NCBI GenBank assembly: GCA_902581585.1 | Contig: CACHPB010000005.1 | Span: forward strand, 19,871-83,870 | Length of the DNA stretch: 64,000 nt | From: an uncultured Pelagibacteraceae bacterium | Lineage (GTDB): Bacteria; Pseudomonadota; Alphaproteobacteria; Pelagibacterales; Pelagibacteraceae | Reading direction: 5' to 3' | Shown: positions 47,093 through 60,373 of the stretch, in pieces | Layout: every line of letters starts with the position of its first letter | How positions within the stretch are numbered: position 1 is the first letter of the stretch | Notes under the pieces: model-generated | What the model saw: only the letters and a program-made list of their open reading frames with translations | Told to the model about the DNA's origin: nothing | Database searches by the model: none | Program-made: the position numbers and the translations under genes

Positions 47093-48036
47093 TAATATTT
47101 AATTTTTTCTTTTATAATTTTTGCTACCCTATTAGTTTCATCAAGACTTTGATAGGTCCAATTTTCAACATCTTCACCAAGATTTCTAGTAATATTTAAA
47201 TCTCTAAACAAATTTCGAAATCTTTGGAACCGAATATCATTTTTTTTAGGCAAAATATTTGCAATATAAATAGGTTTTCCTGTTAAAGCAGCTTCAGAGA
47301 TCATTGAGCTTGAGTCACAAGTAACTATAATGTTCTCTGAAATGGCTAATGCAGATAAGTAGGCTTTTTTATCTACATCCATTATAACTGTATGATTTTC
47401 ACCAAAAAATTCTTTTGCATAATGAATGGTATTTAATGGTGTCCTCATTGATGGAATTACGACAAGTTGAAAATCTTTTTTCTTTAAAAGCTTATAGAAA
47501 ATTGAAAAAATATGTTTCATATTTTTTGTTGAATAATCATAGTATTTTGTTGGTCCACCCATAATTAAGCACCAAATCTTTCTGTTATCTTTTCTTATAA
47601 ATGAGTTTAAGTAATCCTTATTTTCCTGTATTTCATCTTTTGTAAGATAGTGAATTGCACCTTTCGTATTAATTATATTTGAACCACTAATTCCGTCATG
47701 TTCGGGTGCTACAATAAAATCAAAATAATCAAAGTTTATTTTTGGATCTTGTATATGAATATTAAAAATTTTTTTGTTTGAGATACTTTTTAAATGGATT
47801 GATGGAATTATACTTTTTCTTCCACAAGAAATTATTATATCAAAATCTGAATAGTTTATTTTTTTGTAAACATTTTGAGAAATTGGCGTGAATTTTGGTG
47901 GAATTAAACTCCATAAACTTTTAAGTTCAACCTTGTGGTGAGTAAAATCAAGATCAAGAGCTTTAGCCAAACCTTCTACTTGGCTAAGCATTCCGTGCAT
48001 GCCCTCAGTCAATAATATACCTTTTAATTTGCTCAT
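47092..48036 (-). CDS. ELM1/DUF1022-family protein, glycosyltransferase-like
   Basis: The 314-residue protein matches the mitochondrial fission ELM1 family (DUF1022), which is widespread in alphaproteobacteria: LLTEGMHGMLSQVEGLAKAL, IISCGRKSIIPS, the IHIQDPK strand, FDFIVAPEHDG and VTCDSSSMISEAALTGKPIY. The last motif resembles the nucleotide-sugar site of GT-B glycosyltransferases. The bacterial function is not established. It diverges from trxB with only 20 bases between the start codons. Confidence 0.78.
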   Translation of the reverse strand: MSKLKGILLTEGMHGMLSQVEGLAKALDLDFTHHKVELKSLWSLIPPKFTPISQNVYKKINYSDFDIIISCGRKSIIPSIHLKSISNKKIFNIHIQDPKINFDYFDFIVAPEHDGISGSNIINTKGAIHYLTKDEIQENKDYLNSFIRKDNRKIWCLIMGGPTKYYDYSTKNMKHIFSIFYKLLKKKDFQLVVIPSMRTPLNTIHYAKEFFGENHTVIMDVDKKAYLSALAISENIIVTCDSSSMISEAALTGKPIYIANILPKKNDIRFQRFRNLFRDLNITRNLGEDVENWTYQSLDETNRVAKIIKEKIKY

Positions 48037-48045
48037 TATTTACTA

Positions 48046-48051
48046 TATAGA
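48046..48051 (+). promoter_or_regulatory. Possible -10 element of trxB
   Basis: TATAGA lies five bases before the trxB ATG at 48057, so transcription would begin at or very near the start codon (leaderless mRNA). The -35 region falls inside the ELM1-family gene and is weak. The nine bases TATAGACCT here are also found at the carA promoter (39735-39743). Confidence 0.35.
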
Positions 48052-48056
48052 CCTGT

Positions 48057-49004
48057 ATGAGTGAAAAACCAACTAAACATACAAAAGTGTTAATAATTGG
48101 ATCAGGGCCAGCTGGTTATACTGCTGCTGTTTATGCTGCGAGAGCTATGCTTAAACCAATGTTGGTTGCAGGTATGCAGCCGGGTGGTCAATTAACTATA
48201 ACAACTGATGTTGAGAACTACCCTGGATTTGCAGATGTTATTCAAGGACCATGGTTAATGGAACAAATGAGGGAACAGGCAAAGGCAGTTGGGACCGATT
48301 TAGTTGAAGATCATATCCAATCAGTAAATTTAAAATCTAAACCGTTTGAAGCAATTGGCGATGGAGGACAAAAATATACTGCAGACTCAATTATTATTTC
48401 TACTGGAGCACAAGCAAGATGGTTAAACATTGAATCTGAACAAAAATTTAAGGGATTTGGAGTATCAGCTTGTGCAACATGTGATGGCTTTTTCTTCAAA
48501 GATAAAACAGTTGCAGTTGTTGGTGGAGGAAATGCTGCAGTAGAGGAGGCTATGTTTCTTACAAAATTCGCATCAAAAGTACAATTAATTCATAGACGAG
48601 ATGAACTTAGAGCTGAAAAACTTTTGCAAAAAAAATTAATGGAAAATAAAAAAATTGAGATTATTTGGGACTCTATTGTTGAAGAAGTAATCGGTGATGA
48701 AGATCCAAAAAATGTAAAAGGATTAAAAATTAAAAATGTTAAAAATAATGAAACATCAGAATTAAAAATAGATGGGTTATTTATAGCTATTGGACACGAT
48801 CCTGCTACATCTTTATTTAAAGATCAGTTAGAAATGGATAGCACAGGTTATTTGATTACTAAAAGTGATTCTACTGAGACTAATATTCCAGGAGTTTACG
48901 CAGCTGGAGATGTGAAAGATAAAATTTATAGGCAGGCAGTAACTGCAGCAGGAATGGGCTGTATGGCTGCATTAGAGGCAGAGAAATATTTAGCTGCAAA
49001 TTAA
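48057..49004 (+). CDS. trxB: Thioredoxin-disulfide reductase
   Basis: The 315-residue flavoprotein has the FAD loop GSGPAGYTAA (residues 15-24), the redox-active C139-A-T-C142 in ACATCDGFF, the NADPH-binding VGGGNAAVEEA, and the C-terminal GVYAAGDV FAD motif. It reduces thioredoxin with NADPH. The gene begins 20 bases from the divergent ELM1-family start. A PsiE-like gene follows on the same strand after 26 bases. Confidence 0.94.
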   Translation: MSEKPTKHTKVLIIGSGPAGYTAAVYAARAMLKPMLVAGMQPGGQLTITTDVENYPGFADVIQGPWLMEQMREQAKAVGTDLVEDHIQSVNLKSKPFEAIGDGGQKYTADSIIISTGAQARWLNIESEQKFKGFGVSACATCDGFFFKDKTVAVVGGGNAAVEEAMFLTKFASKVQLIHRRDELRAEKLLQKKLMENKKIEIIWDSIVEEVIGDEDPKNVKGLKIKNVKNNETSELKIDGLFIAIGHDPATSLFKDQLEMDSTGYLITKSDSTETNIPGVYAAGDVKDKIYRQAVTAAGMGCMAALEAEKYLAAN

Positions 49005-49030
49005 TAAAATATCATTTATAAAATAATTTT

Positions 49031-49414
49031 ATGGAGAATATTGTAAAACAAATTCAATTATTAGCTTTAGTAATAATACTTGGGGCTACAGTTATTGCGT
49101 TTGGTATAGAAATATATCAAATGATTGAAGTTCAAAAAGTCACTTTAGCTGATTTGCTATTACTATTTCTTTATTTAGAAGTTTTAGCTATGGTCAGAGT
49201 ATTTTGGGAGAGTCAATCAATTCAAATAACATTGCCATTGTTTATTGCTATAACAGCTCTTGCTAGATTTATTATACTGCAAGGAAAATCAATAAATCCA
49301 GAAGTATTGCTTTATGAAGCAGGAGCAATTGTACTAATAGCAATAGCTATACTAGTTCTGAGATTTAGAAATTCTCCTGTTTTTGGCTTAGAGAAAAAAA
49401 GAAAATCAAAATAG
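49031..49414 (+). CDS. PsiE-family membrane protein
   Basis: The 127-residue protein has four predicted membrane segments and the PsiE-family core TLADLLLLFLYLEVLAMVRVFWESQ. PsiE is phosphate-starvation-inducible in E. coli, but its function is unknown. The adjacent genes do not point to phosphate stress, and no Pho box was recognised upstream in the 26-base spacer. It is followed after 12 bases by an extended SDR. Confidence 0.75.
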   Translation: MENIVKQIQLLALVIILGATVIAFGIEIYQMIEVQKVTLADLLLLFLYLEVLAMVRVFWESQSIQITLPLFIAITALARFIILQGKSINPEVLLYEAGAIVLIAIAILVLRFRNSPVFGLEKKRKSK

Positions 49415-49426
49415 TTTTAAAATTAT

Positions 49427-53817
<4,391 letters not shown>

Positions 53818-53836
<19 letters not shown>

Positions 53837-54573
53837 TTATTACAGGTGGAGCCACTAGAATTGGGGCTGCTATTGCTAAAAAACTATCTGGCAAGGGGGT
53901 TGAAATAGTTATTCATTTCAACAAATCAAAAATAAAGGCAGAAAATCTTAAAAAAAAATTATCAGAAAATGGTACAAAGGTTTATTTGGTAAAAGGAGAT
54001 TTAAGTGTAGAAAAAGATGTAAACAAAATTGTTAAGTTTGCAAAAAGTAAACTTAAATATTTTGACTGTCTGATAAACAACGCATCACTTTTTGAAAATG
54101 ACAAATTAGAGAATTTTACTACTGATAGTTGGGGGCATCACTTAAGAACTAATTTAAGAACACCTGCTCTTCTATCAAAAGAATTTGCTAAAAATATTAA
54201 AGGAAAAAATAACAATATTATTAATATAATTGATCAAAGAGTATTTAAACTAACACCATACTTTTTTTCTTATACTATCAGTAAAACTGGTCTTTATACT
54301 TTGACCAAGACTAGTGCAATGAGTTTAGCTCCAAAAATAAGAGTAAATGGTATTGCGCCAGGCCCTACAATCAAAAACAAGAGGCAAAGTGAGAAACATT
54401 TCAAAAAACAATACATGGCAACTCCATTAAAAAGACAGGTAGATGTTGAACAGGTATGTAATGCTGTTGACTTTTTTATTAAAAATATATCTATTACAGG
54501 GCAAGTCTTAGCTATTGATAGTGGTCAAAATCTAAACTGGCAAACACCAGATATTATGGGAAGTAAAGAATGA
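53818..54573 (+). CDS. Pteridine-reductase-like SDR (FolM-like)
   Basis: The 251-residue classical SDR has the N-terminal motif TGGATRIG. This fits the TGX3RXG signature that separates pteridine reductases (PTR1, FolM) from other SDRs. It also has NNAS and the catalytic YTISK region. Pteridine reductases reduce dihydropterins or dihydrofolate, and folB lies two genes downstream, which supports a folate or pterin role (inference). It overlaps uvrB by 19 bases and the next gene by 4 (ATGA). Confidence 0.72.
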
Positions 54574-55499
54574 AAAAAATTTTTTTAATTTTAATATTTT
54601 TATTAATCTCTAATAATGTTCATGCTAATAAAATTTTAAAAAGTGGATTTATTACTAAATCAGCTAAAATAAAAGAAGGTTTTGTTGTTGAGGAACCTAA
54701 AAATAAAATTATAATTATTTTTAATCATGGTCAAAACACAAATGATGAGGCAAAAAAGAGTGAATGTGTTTGGGCAATGGATCTAAAAAATCAAGCATCA
54801 CTAGTCGATGAGGAAATTAATGGTAAGAAAATTATGGTTTATAACTTTTGTTCTAATGACTTTGCGGGGGATATGTCATTGAAAAAAAGCTGGTGGAAAT
54901 CTAAAACCCCTTATGTGGGTAAACATAAATTAGATAAAAGAGTTGAAAAAAACTTAGAATTAGTTGAAAAATTTGTAAATATAGGAGTTCCCAGAAAACA
55001 AATTATCATATCAGGTCACTCTTGTGGTGGTCTATTAACTTTAATGTTATTAGCTGCTCATCCTGATAAAGTAGGTGGAGGTATATCGTACATGCAAGCT
55101 TGTTTTGGTAAACTTTCCAAAAAATATAAAGTCAAAAAAGTTGGTCCTGAAGAGGCACTAAAAAAATTTGCTAAAAAGCGCCCAGGTCCTGCAGAACTAA
55201 GACAAAGACAGATTGATAATATTAAAAAGTCAAATAATGTACCTGTTCTAGCTTTTACTCATCCTAGAGATAAGTATGAAGGACTGTTATCAGATTGGTT
55301 GGAAGAAGTCCCTGGCGTTAAAAGAATTGTTATTTCAGAGAATTATAAAGTTAATGGAAAAAAATGTGTGGTAGGAGGATATGACTGGAAAGAAAATGTT
55401 TCAAAACAAAAAAATCCAGGACACGTAATGAATATGGCTGATTGTTTTCAATATTATAATCCAGTCATTTTAGATTATATTGCCTCAAGACTTAAATAA
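54570..55499 (+). CDS. Secreted alpha/beta-hydrolase-like protein
   Basis: The 309-residue protein has a signal peptide (about residues 1-19, ending VHA-N). An alpha/beta-hydrolase-type core follows, with the nucleophile elbow GHSCGG and a C-terminal conserved-looking NPGHVMNMADCF that could supply the His. Several Cys residues suggest disulfides in the periplasm. No specific family is recognised. It lies between two folate-related genes with an ATGA overlap upstream and one base before folB, but a secreted hydrolase does not obviously fit that pathway. Confidence 0.65.
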   Translation: MKKIFLILIFLLISNNVHANKILKSGFITKSAKIKEGFVVEEPKNKIIIIFNHGQNTNDEAKKSECVWAMDLKNQASLVDEEINGKKIMVYNFCSNDFAGDMSLKKSWWKSKTPYVGKHKLDKRVEKNLELVEKFVNIGVPRKQIIISGHSCGGLLTLMLLAAHPDKVGGGISYMQACFGKLSKKYKVKKVGPEEALKKFAKKRPGPAELRQRQIDNIKKSNNVPVLAFTHPRDKYEGLLSDWLEEVPGVKRIVISENYKVNGKKCVVGGYDWKENVSKQKNPGHVMNMADCFQYYNPVILDYIASRLK

Positions 55500-55500
55500 T

Positions 55501-55926
55501 ATGAGAAAAAATAATCTTAAAATTATTAAAATAGATAAGAATAAAACTCTATTTAATTACGAAAAAAAGGTACTTATTAAGGAGCTTATTCTTGACTTAA
55601 AACTTGGGTATTTTGATTTTGAAAAGAAAGCTCCACAGAAAGTAAAATTTAATTTAGAGGTAAATTATGAAGACAAAAAACCTTCTAACGACAAAGATAT
55701 TAAATCAATCGTAAATTATGCAAAAATTGTAAAATTGATAAAAAAACTAATTAAAAATAAACATTATAATTTTCTTGAAACATTAGCGGAAGATGTGTTC
55801 GATGAACTATTCAAAGACAAAAGAATTGATAAAATAAGTCTTCAAATTGAGAAATTAGAAATCATGAAAGATTGTTCATCCGTTGGTATCCAAATTTCAA
55901 AAAAAAGAAGCCATGATAAGCTCTGA
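55501..55926 (+). CDS. folB: Dihydroneopterin aldolase
   Basis: The start is taken at ATG 55501, one base after the preceding stop. A frame from 55480 would overlap that gene. The 141-residue protein has an N-terminal extension of about 25 residues and then the FolB fold: [51 protein letters not shown] and a C-terminal beta-strand. It cleaves dihydroneopterin in folate synthesis. The canonical Y/E active-site region is present, though the sequence is divergent. It overlaps uvrC by 14 bases. Confidence 0.8.
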   Translation: MRKNNLKIIKIDKNKTLFNYEKKVLIKELILDLKLGYFDFEKKAPQKVKFNLEVNYEDKKPSNDKDIKSIVNYAKIVKLIKKLIKNKHYNFLETLAEDVFDELFKDKRIDKISLQIEKLEIMKDCSSVGIQISKKRSHDKL

Positions 55927-57748
55927 TATTGGTAAAGAAGCAATAAAAAAAGAGTTACCACTTATACCCAAACTTCCTGGGGTGTATAGGATGTTAAATT
56001 CTAAAAACGAAATACTTTACGTTGGTAAGGCAAAAAACTTACCGAATAGATTAAAAAGTTATGTATCAGAGAAAAATCATATTATTAGAACTGAGAGAAT
56101 GTTATCTCAAACAACCAAAATTGAGATTACCAGTACCTCAAATGAGAGTGAGGCACTACTTTTAGAAGCAAACTTAATTAAAAAGTATAAACCTAGATTT
56201 AATATTCTCTTAAGAGACGATAAATCATTTCCATTTATTTTTATTGGTAATCAAGATAAATGGCCTCAAATTAGACGACACAGAGGAAAAAAAACTAAGG
56301 AAGGTTTTTATTTTGGACCATTCGCTTCAGCCGGATCAGCAAACTGGACCATCAAAATGATACAAAAAATTTTTCAGCTAAGAGTTTGTGATGATACAGT
56401 TTTTAAAAAAAGAGAAAGACCATGTATCCTTTATCAAATTAAACGATGTTCTGGGCCATGTGTTGGATATATAGAAGAGAGTGAATATAAGCTGTCTGTA
56501 GACAACGCAATTGAATTCGTATCAGGGAAATCAAGAAAAATTCAAAAAAATTTATCAAACCAAATGGAAAAGGCTAGTGAAGATTTAGATTTTGAAAAAG
56601 CTGCAATATTAAGAGATAGAATAAAATCTTTAAATATTATTCAATCATCTCAAAGAATAAATGAGGCAAATTTAGTAGAGGCCGATGTCATAGCTGGCTA
56701 CAAAGAGTCTGGTAAAACTTGTATTCAAGTTTTTTTCTATAGATCAAAACAAAACTGGGGTAATCAAGCTTTTTTTCCGAAACATGATCCAGATGATAAT
56801 ATTAAAGAAATTCTTAACTCCTTTGTTTCTCAATTTTATGAAAACAAAAGTGTGCCAAGCTCTATTATTTTAAGTGAAGACATTAAAGAAAAAGTTTTAA
56901 TTGAAAAAACACTTTCACAAAAAGAGAATAAAGAAATAAATATTTCAGTAGCGAAAAAAGGATCTAAACTTAAAGTTGTAAATCAAGCACTTAAAAATGC
57001 AAAAGATAGTTTAAATAGGAAATTTTATGAGAGCCAAAATAATAAAGAGCTATTTGAAAACGTATCTAAAAAATTTGATTTAGAAAATAATATTAATTTA
57101 GTCGAAGTCTATGACAATAGTCATATTCAAGGGACTAATAGTGTGGGCGCACTAATAACATATGGTGAGGAAGGCTTTATTAAAAAAAGATATAGAAAAT
57201 TTAATATTAAGATTAAGAAAAATGAGCAGGATGATTATGGAATGATGCGTGAGGTTTTAAACAGAAGATTTAAAAGGGCTGTTCAAGAAAAGGATAATTA
57301 TTTAACGATGCCAGACTTAGTAATTATTGATGGAGGAAAAGGTCAATATTCCGTAGCAAGAGAAACACTTAACGAATTAGGACTGCATGATATTCCTATG
57401 ATAGCAATTGCCAAGGGTAAATTTAGAAATAGTGGAAATGAAACCTTTTTTCATAATGGCAAAGAATTCAAGTTTGAAAAGAATGATCCTACTCTATTTT
57501 TCTTACAAAGATTAAGAGATGAGTCTCATAGATTTGCGATTAGCGCTCATAGAGCTAAGAGGAAAAAGGGAATTAGTAAGTCTTTACTTGATCAAATTGA
57601 TGGAATTGGATCTATAAGAAAAAGAGCTCTTTTAAATCATTTTGGGTCGGCCAGAGCTGTTGAATCAGCTAGCTTAGATGAGATTAAAACAGTCGAGGGA
57701 GTTGAAGAAAAAGTTGCCAAAAAGATATATAATTTCTTTCACGAATGA
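55913..57748 (+). CDS. uvrC: Excinuclease ABC subunit C
   Basis: The start is taken at ATG 55913, preceded by AAGAAG. A TTG at 55883 is open but deeper inside folB. The 611-residue nuclease has the N-terminal GIY-YIG domain ([19 protein letters not shown]), a Cys-rich segment ([19 protein letters not shown]), a UVR domain, the C-terminal RNase H-like nuclease region ([21 protein letters not shown]) and HhH motifs. It makes both incisions around lesions marked by UvrB. The stop overlaps pgsA as ATGA. Confidence 0.95.
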   Translation: MISSDIGKEAIKKELPLIPKLPGVYRMLNSKNEILYVGKAKNLPNRLKSYVSEKNHIIRTERMLSQTTKIEITSTSNESEALLLEANLIKKYKPRFNILLRDDKSFPFIFIGNQDKWPQIRRHRGKKTKEGFYFGPFASAGSANWTIKMIQKIFQLRVCDDTVFKKRERPCILYQIKRCSGPCVGYIEESEYKLSVDNAIEFVSGKSRKIQKNLSNQMEKASEDLDFEKAAILRDRIKSLNIIQSSQRINEANLVEADVIAGYKESGKTCIQVFFYRSKQNWGNQAFFPKHDPDDNIKEILNSFVSQFYENKSVPSSIILSEDIKEKVLIEKTLSQKENKEINISVAKKGSKLKVVNQALKNAKDSLNRKFYESQNNKELFENVSKKFDLENNINLVEVYDNSHIQGTNSVGALITYGEEGFIKKRYRKFNIKIKKNEQDDYGMMREVLNRRFKRAVQEKDNYLTMPDLVIIDGGKGQYSVARETLNELGLHDIPMIAIAKGKFRNSGNETFFHNGKEFKFEKNDPTLFFLQRLRDESHRFAISAHRAKRKKGISKSLLDQIDGIGSIRKRALLNHFGSARAVESASLDEIKTVEGVEEKVAKKIYNFFHE

Positions 57749-58329
57749 AAATTAAAATTCCAAATTATCTAACAATAGGTAGGATTATTATTGTACCTAT
57801 ATTTGTTTTCACATTTTATTTGCCAGGATTTTATGGAGATGTAATTCCATTTGCCTTATTTGTAATTGCCTCTTTTACTGATTTCTTGGATGGACTTTTA
57901 GCAAGAATGTTTAAAGAAGAATCTAAACTTGGTGAATTATTAGATCCGATTGCTGATAAAATTATTGTAGCAACCGCACTAATCCTGCTTGTAATGAATG
58001 GAACTATTAAAAATTATGAGGTAATAGCTGCTATTATAATATTAACAAGAGAGATACTAATTTCTGGTTTAAGAGAATTTTTGGCAAAAGGACAGGTAAA
58101 ACTTCCTGTTTCAAGTTTAGCAAAAGTAAAAACTTTTCTTCAAATGTTTTCAATTTCCATTTTACTTACTGGAGAAACAGGGAATAAAATTATTAATTTT
58201 CAGGACTATAATGCTCAAACTATTGGTATAATTTTATTATGGCTCTCTGCTTTTCTTACTTTATATACTGGATATGAATACTTAAGAAAAGGAATTGATC
58301 ACGCTATATCTGAGGACAATAAAGATTAA
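57745..58329 (+). CDS. pgsA: CDP-diacylglycerol--glycerol-3-phosphate 3-phosphatidyltransferase
   Basis: The 194-residue membrane enzyme has the CDP-alcohol phosphatidyltransferase motif DGLLAR...G...D...D in [20 protein letters not shown] followed by DPIADK. About five membrane segments are predicted. It makes phosphatidylglycerol phosphate, the precursor of the phosphatidylglycerol that Lgt uses (lgt at 61944). Pairing of uvrC with pgsA is common in proteobacteria. It overlaps the convergent ilvE by 4 bases. Confidence 0.93.
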   Translation: MKIKIPNYLTIGRIIIVPIFVFTFYLPGFYGDVIPFALFVIASFTDFLDGLLARMFKEESKLGELLDPIADKIIVATALILLVMNGTIKNYEVIAAIIILTREILISGLREFLAKGQVKLPVSSLAKVKTFLQMFSISILLTGETGNKIINFQDYNAQTIGIILLWLSAFLTLYTGYEYLRKGIDHAISEDNKD

Positions 58330-59207
58330 GCAGCTTTCTTTTTTCTAACTAGTTTTCCATAACTGTCCAACAAGTCTAAAATTACATCACAGACTTTATA
58401 ATTATTTTCAGCAATTTGTGATATCGGAGTTATTTCAGCAGCTGTACCAGTTAGAAAACATCCTTCAAAGCTTGATAATTCATCTGGTTTAATTTTTCTC
58501 TCATTAACCTTGATATTTTTTGATTTTGCTAATTCGATTACGGTTTGTCTTGTAATTCCATTTAGGAAAGAGTCTGGAATAGGAGTATGAAGTTCGCCAT
58601 TTTTATCTTTAAAAAAAATATTTGCACTTGTGGACTCAGCTACATTATCCTCATGATCCAACATTAATGATTCACTGTACCCTTGTCTTTCTGCTTCATG
58701 CTTTGAAAGTGTACAAATCATATATAGGCCAGCTGCTTTACTATCCCATGGTATTGTATTTGGTGCTGGTCTACGCCAATTTGATATATTCAATTTAATT
58801 CCCTCCGTTTTCAACTTAGGATCGAAATAGTCTCCCCACTCCCAAGTAGCAACTGCTACATTTATTTTTGTTTTTTGAGCAGAGACACCCATCATTTCAC
58901 TGCCTCTCCAAGCAAATGGTCTTACATAACCATTCTGAACATTTTGAATTTTAATTATTTGATTACAAGCTTTGTTTATTTCTTCTTTGGTGAAAGGAAT
59001 TGAGATATCCATTCTTTTAGCTGAGTGAAATAATCTATCTGTGTGTTCTTGTAATTTAAAAATTACACCTTCATATACTCTAAGTCCTTCGAAAACTAAA
59101 CTGGCATAATGCAGTCCATGACTTATTACGTGCAATTTCGCATCTTGCCACTCAACAAGATCGCCATTGTACCAGATTTTTCCCTCTCTTTTATCGAACG
59201 GTATCAT
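58326..59207 (-). CDS. ilvE: Branched-chain amino acid aminotransferase
   Basis: The 293-residue fold type IV PLP enzyme has WYNGDLVEWQDAKLHVISHGLHYASLVFEGLRVYEG, the PLP lysine in WDSKAAG, and the EAERQGYSESLMLD and NGITRQTVIELAK motifs typical of IlvE. It performs the last step of Leu, Ile and Val synthesis. A near-consensus promoter (TTGACA, 17 bases, TATTTT) lies directly upstream, giving a very short leader. It diverges from the MarR-family gene. Confidence 0.93.
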   Translation of the reverse strand: MIPFDKREGKIWYNGDLVEWQDAKLHVISHGLHYASLVFEGLRVYEGVIFKLQEHTDRLFHSAKRMDISIPFTKEEINKACNQIIKIQNVQNGYVRPFAWRGSEMMGVSAQKTKINVAVATWEWGDYFDPKLKTEGIKLNISNWRRPAPNTIPWDSKAAGLYMICTLSKHEAERQGYSESLMLDHEDNVAESTSANIFFKDKNGELHTPIPDSFLNGITRQTVIELAKSKNIKVNERKIKPDELSSFEGCFLTGTAAEITPISQIAENNYKVCDVILDLLDSYGKLVRKKKAA

Positions 59208-59215
59208 TTGATTTT

Positions 59216-59244
59216 TTTAGAAAAAATATCTTTGTATATATAAT
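59216..59244 (+). promoter_or_regulatory. Possible promoter of the MarR-OmpR-EnvZ cluster
   Basis: A consensus TATAAT lies at 59239-59244. A weak TTTAGA -35 sits 17 bases upstream. The start would be near 59251, about 15 bases before the MarR-family ATG. It overlaps the ilvE promoter on the opposite strand, so the two may compete or share a regulator. Confidence 0.4.
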
Positions 59245-59251
59245 ATGTCAA
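59223..59251 (-). promoter_or_regulatory. Sigma-70-type promoter of ilvE
   Basis: On the minus strand, TTGACA (59251-59246, full consensus) and TATTTT (59228-59223) are separated by 17 bases. The predicted start near 59216 leaves about 9 bases before the ilvE ATG. Confidence 0.6.
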
Positions 59252-59265
59252 TATAACTTACCATT

Positions 59266-59709
59266 ATGAAAAAACTTTTATATCTAAAAGATCATCAATT
59301 AAAACAATATATAGAAAAAATATTTAGTGGATACAGAGAAACTGTCGCTGATGCTAAAAAAGTTTTAGATAAACATTCATTAGGAACCGCACATAATAAA
59401 GTAATTCACCTTATATCATTATACGAGGGAATCACTATTTCAAGTTTGCTTAGAAAACTAAAAGTTACTAAACAAAGTTTAAATAGAGTTCTAAACGAAT
59501 TAGTTAGTATTAATGCAATTGAATTTAGAAGAGATGAGATAGATACAAGGGTTAAGCATGTATATTTAACTGATGAAGGGGAAAAAATATTTGATGAAAT
59601 TTTTTCTGCTCAAAAGAAAAGAATATATGATGCATTTTTAAGTTCAGATTCTAAAGATGTAATTAGTTTTGATAAAGTGCTTAAGAAAATTATTAATGAA
59701 AAACTTTAA
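59266..59709 (+). CDS. MarR-family transcriptional regulator
   Basis: The 147-residue winged-helix regulator has a recognition-helix region ISSLLRKLKVTKQSLNRVLNELV and wing with RRDEIDTRVKHVYLTDEGEK, typical of MarR. It overlaps the response regulator gene by 14 bases. The MarR plus OmpR-type pair recalls PetP/PetR of Rhodobacter capsulatus (inference from gene order, not from detailed similarity). It may regulate itself and ilvE from the shared 58-base spacer. The inducer is unknown. Confidence 0.82.
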   Translation: MKKLLYLKDHQLKQYIEKIFSGYRETVADAKKVLDKHSLGTAHNKVIHLISLYEGITISSLLRKLKVTKQSLNRVLNELVSINAIEFRRDEIDTRVKHVYLTDEGEKIFDEIFSAQKKRIYDAFLSSDSKDVISFDKVLKKIINEKL

Positions 59710-60373
59710 AGCTCATATATTAATTGTAGACGATGATGATAGAATTAGAGATTTAGTTAAAGAATATCTAAACCAAAATAATTATCTTGTCACAACTGCT
59801 AAGAACTCTAACGATGCTTTTGAGAAAACTAAAATAGTTAAATTTGATCTTATAGTACTGGATATTATGATGCCAGGTAAAACAGGCCTAGAATTTACAC
59901 AAGATTATAAAAATAAAATTAATACACCAATTTTGTTATTGACTGCTAAGGGAGAACCATCTGAGAGAATTGAGGGACTAGAAGTTGGTGCAGATGACTA
60001 TTTGACAAAACCTTTTGAACCTAAAGAATTAATTTTAAGAATAAATAATATCTTAAATAAAACTAAATTATTAGAAATAAAACGAGTAATTGAATTTGGG
60101 AATATTAAAATAGATTTAAAAAAAATGTTTATTTTCAAAAATGAACAGAGTTTAAAAATCAATATTACTGAAAAAATGATTTTAGAGAAAATGATAAATT
60201 CCCCTGGAAAAATTTTTAAAAGAGAAGAAATTACAAAATTTATAGATTTAGATAAAGAGAGATCGATTGATGTAATTGTTACTAGACTAAGAAAAAAAAT
60301 CGAGGAGAATCCTAAAAGCCCTAAATATCTACAAACAATAAGAGGAGAGGGATATGTTCTTTGGATTGAATAA
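59696..60373 (+). CDS. OmpR-family response regulator
   Basis: The start is taken at ATG 59696 (MKNFKAHILIVDDDDR, 225 residues). An ATG at 59669 would add nine residues inside the MarR gene. The receiver domain has the acidic pocket VDDDD, phospho-acceptor D56 in VLDIMMPG and K105 in TKPFEP. The C-terminal winged helix (residues about 130-222) has SIDVIVTRLRKKIEENPKSPKYLQTIRGEGYVL-type features of OmpR/PhoB. It overlaps the kinase gene by 20 bases. Confidence 0.9.
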   Translation: MKNFKAHILIVDDDDRIRDLVKEYLNQNNYLVTTAKNSNDAFEKTKIVKFDLIVLDIMMPGKTGLEFTQDYKNKINTPILLLTAKGEPSERIEGLEVGADDYLTKPFEPKELILRINNILNKTKLLEIKRVIEFGNIKIDLKKMFIFKNEQSLKINITEKMILEKMINSPGKIFKREEITKFIDLDKERSIDVIVTRLRKKIEENPKSPKYLQTIRGEGYVLWIE

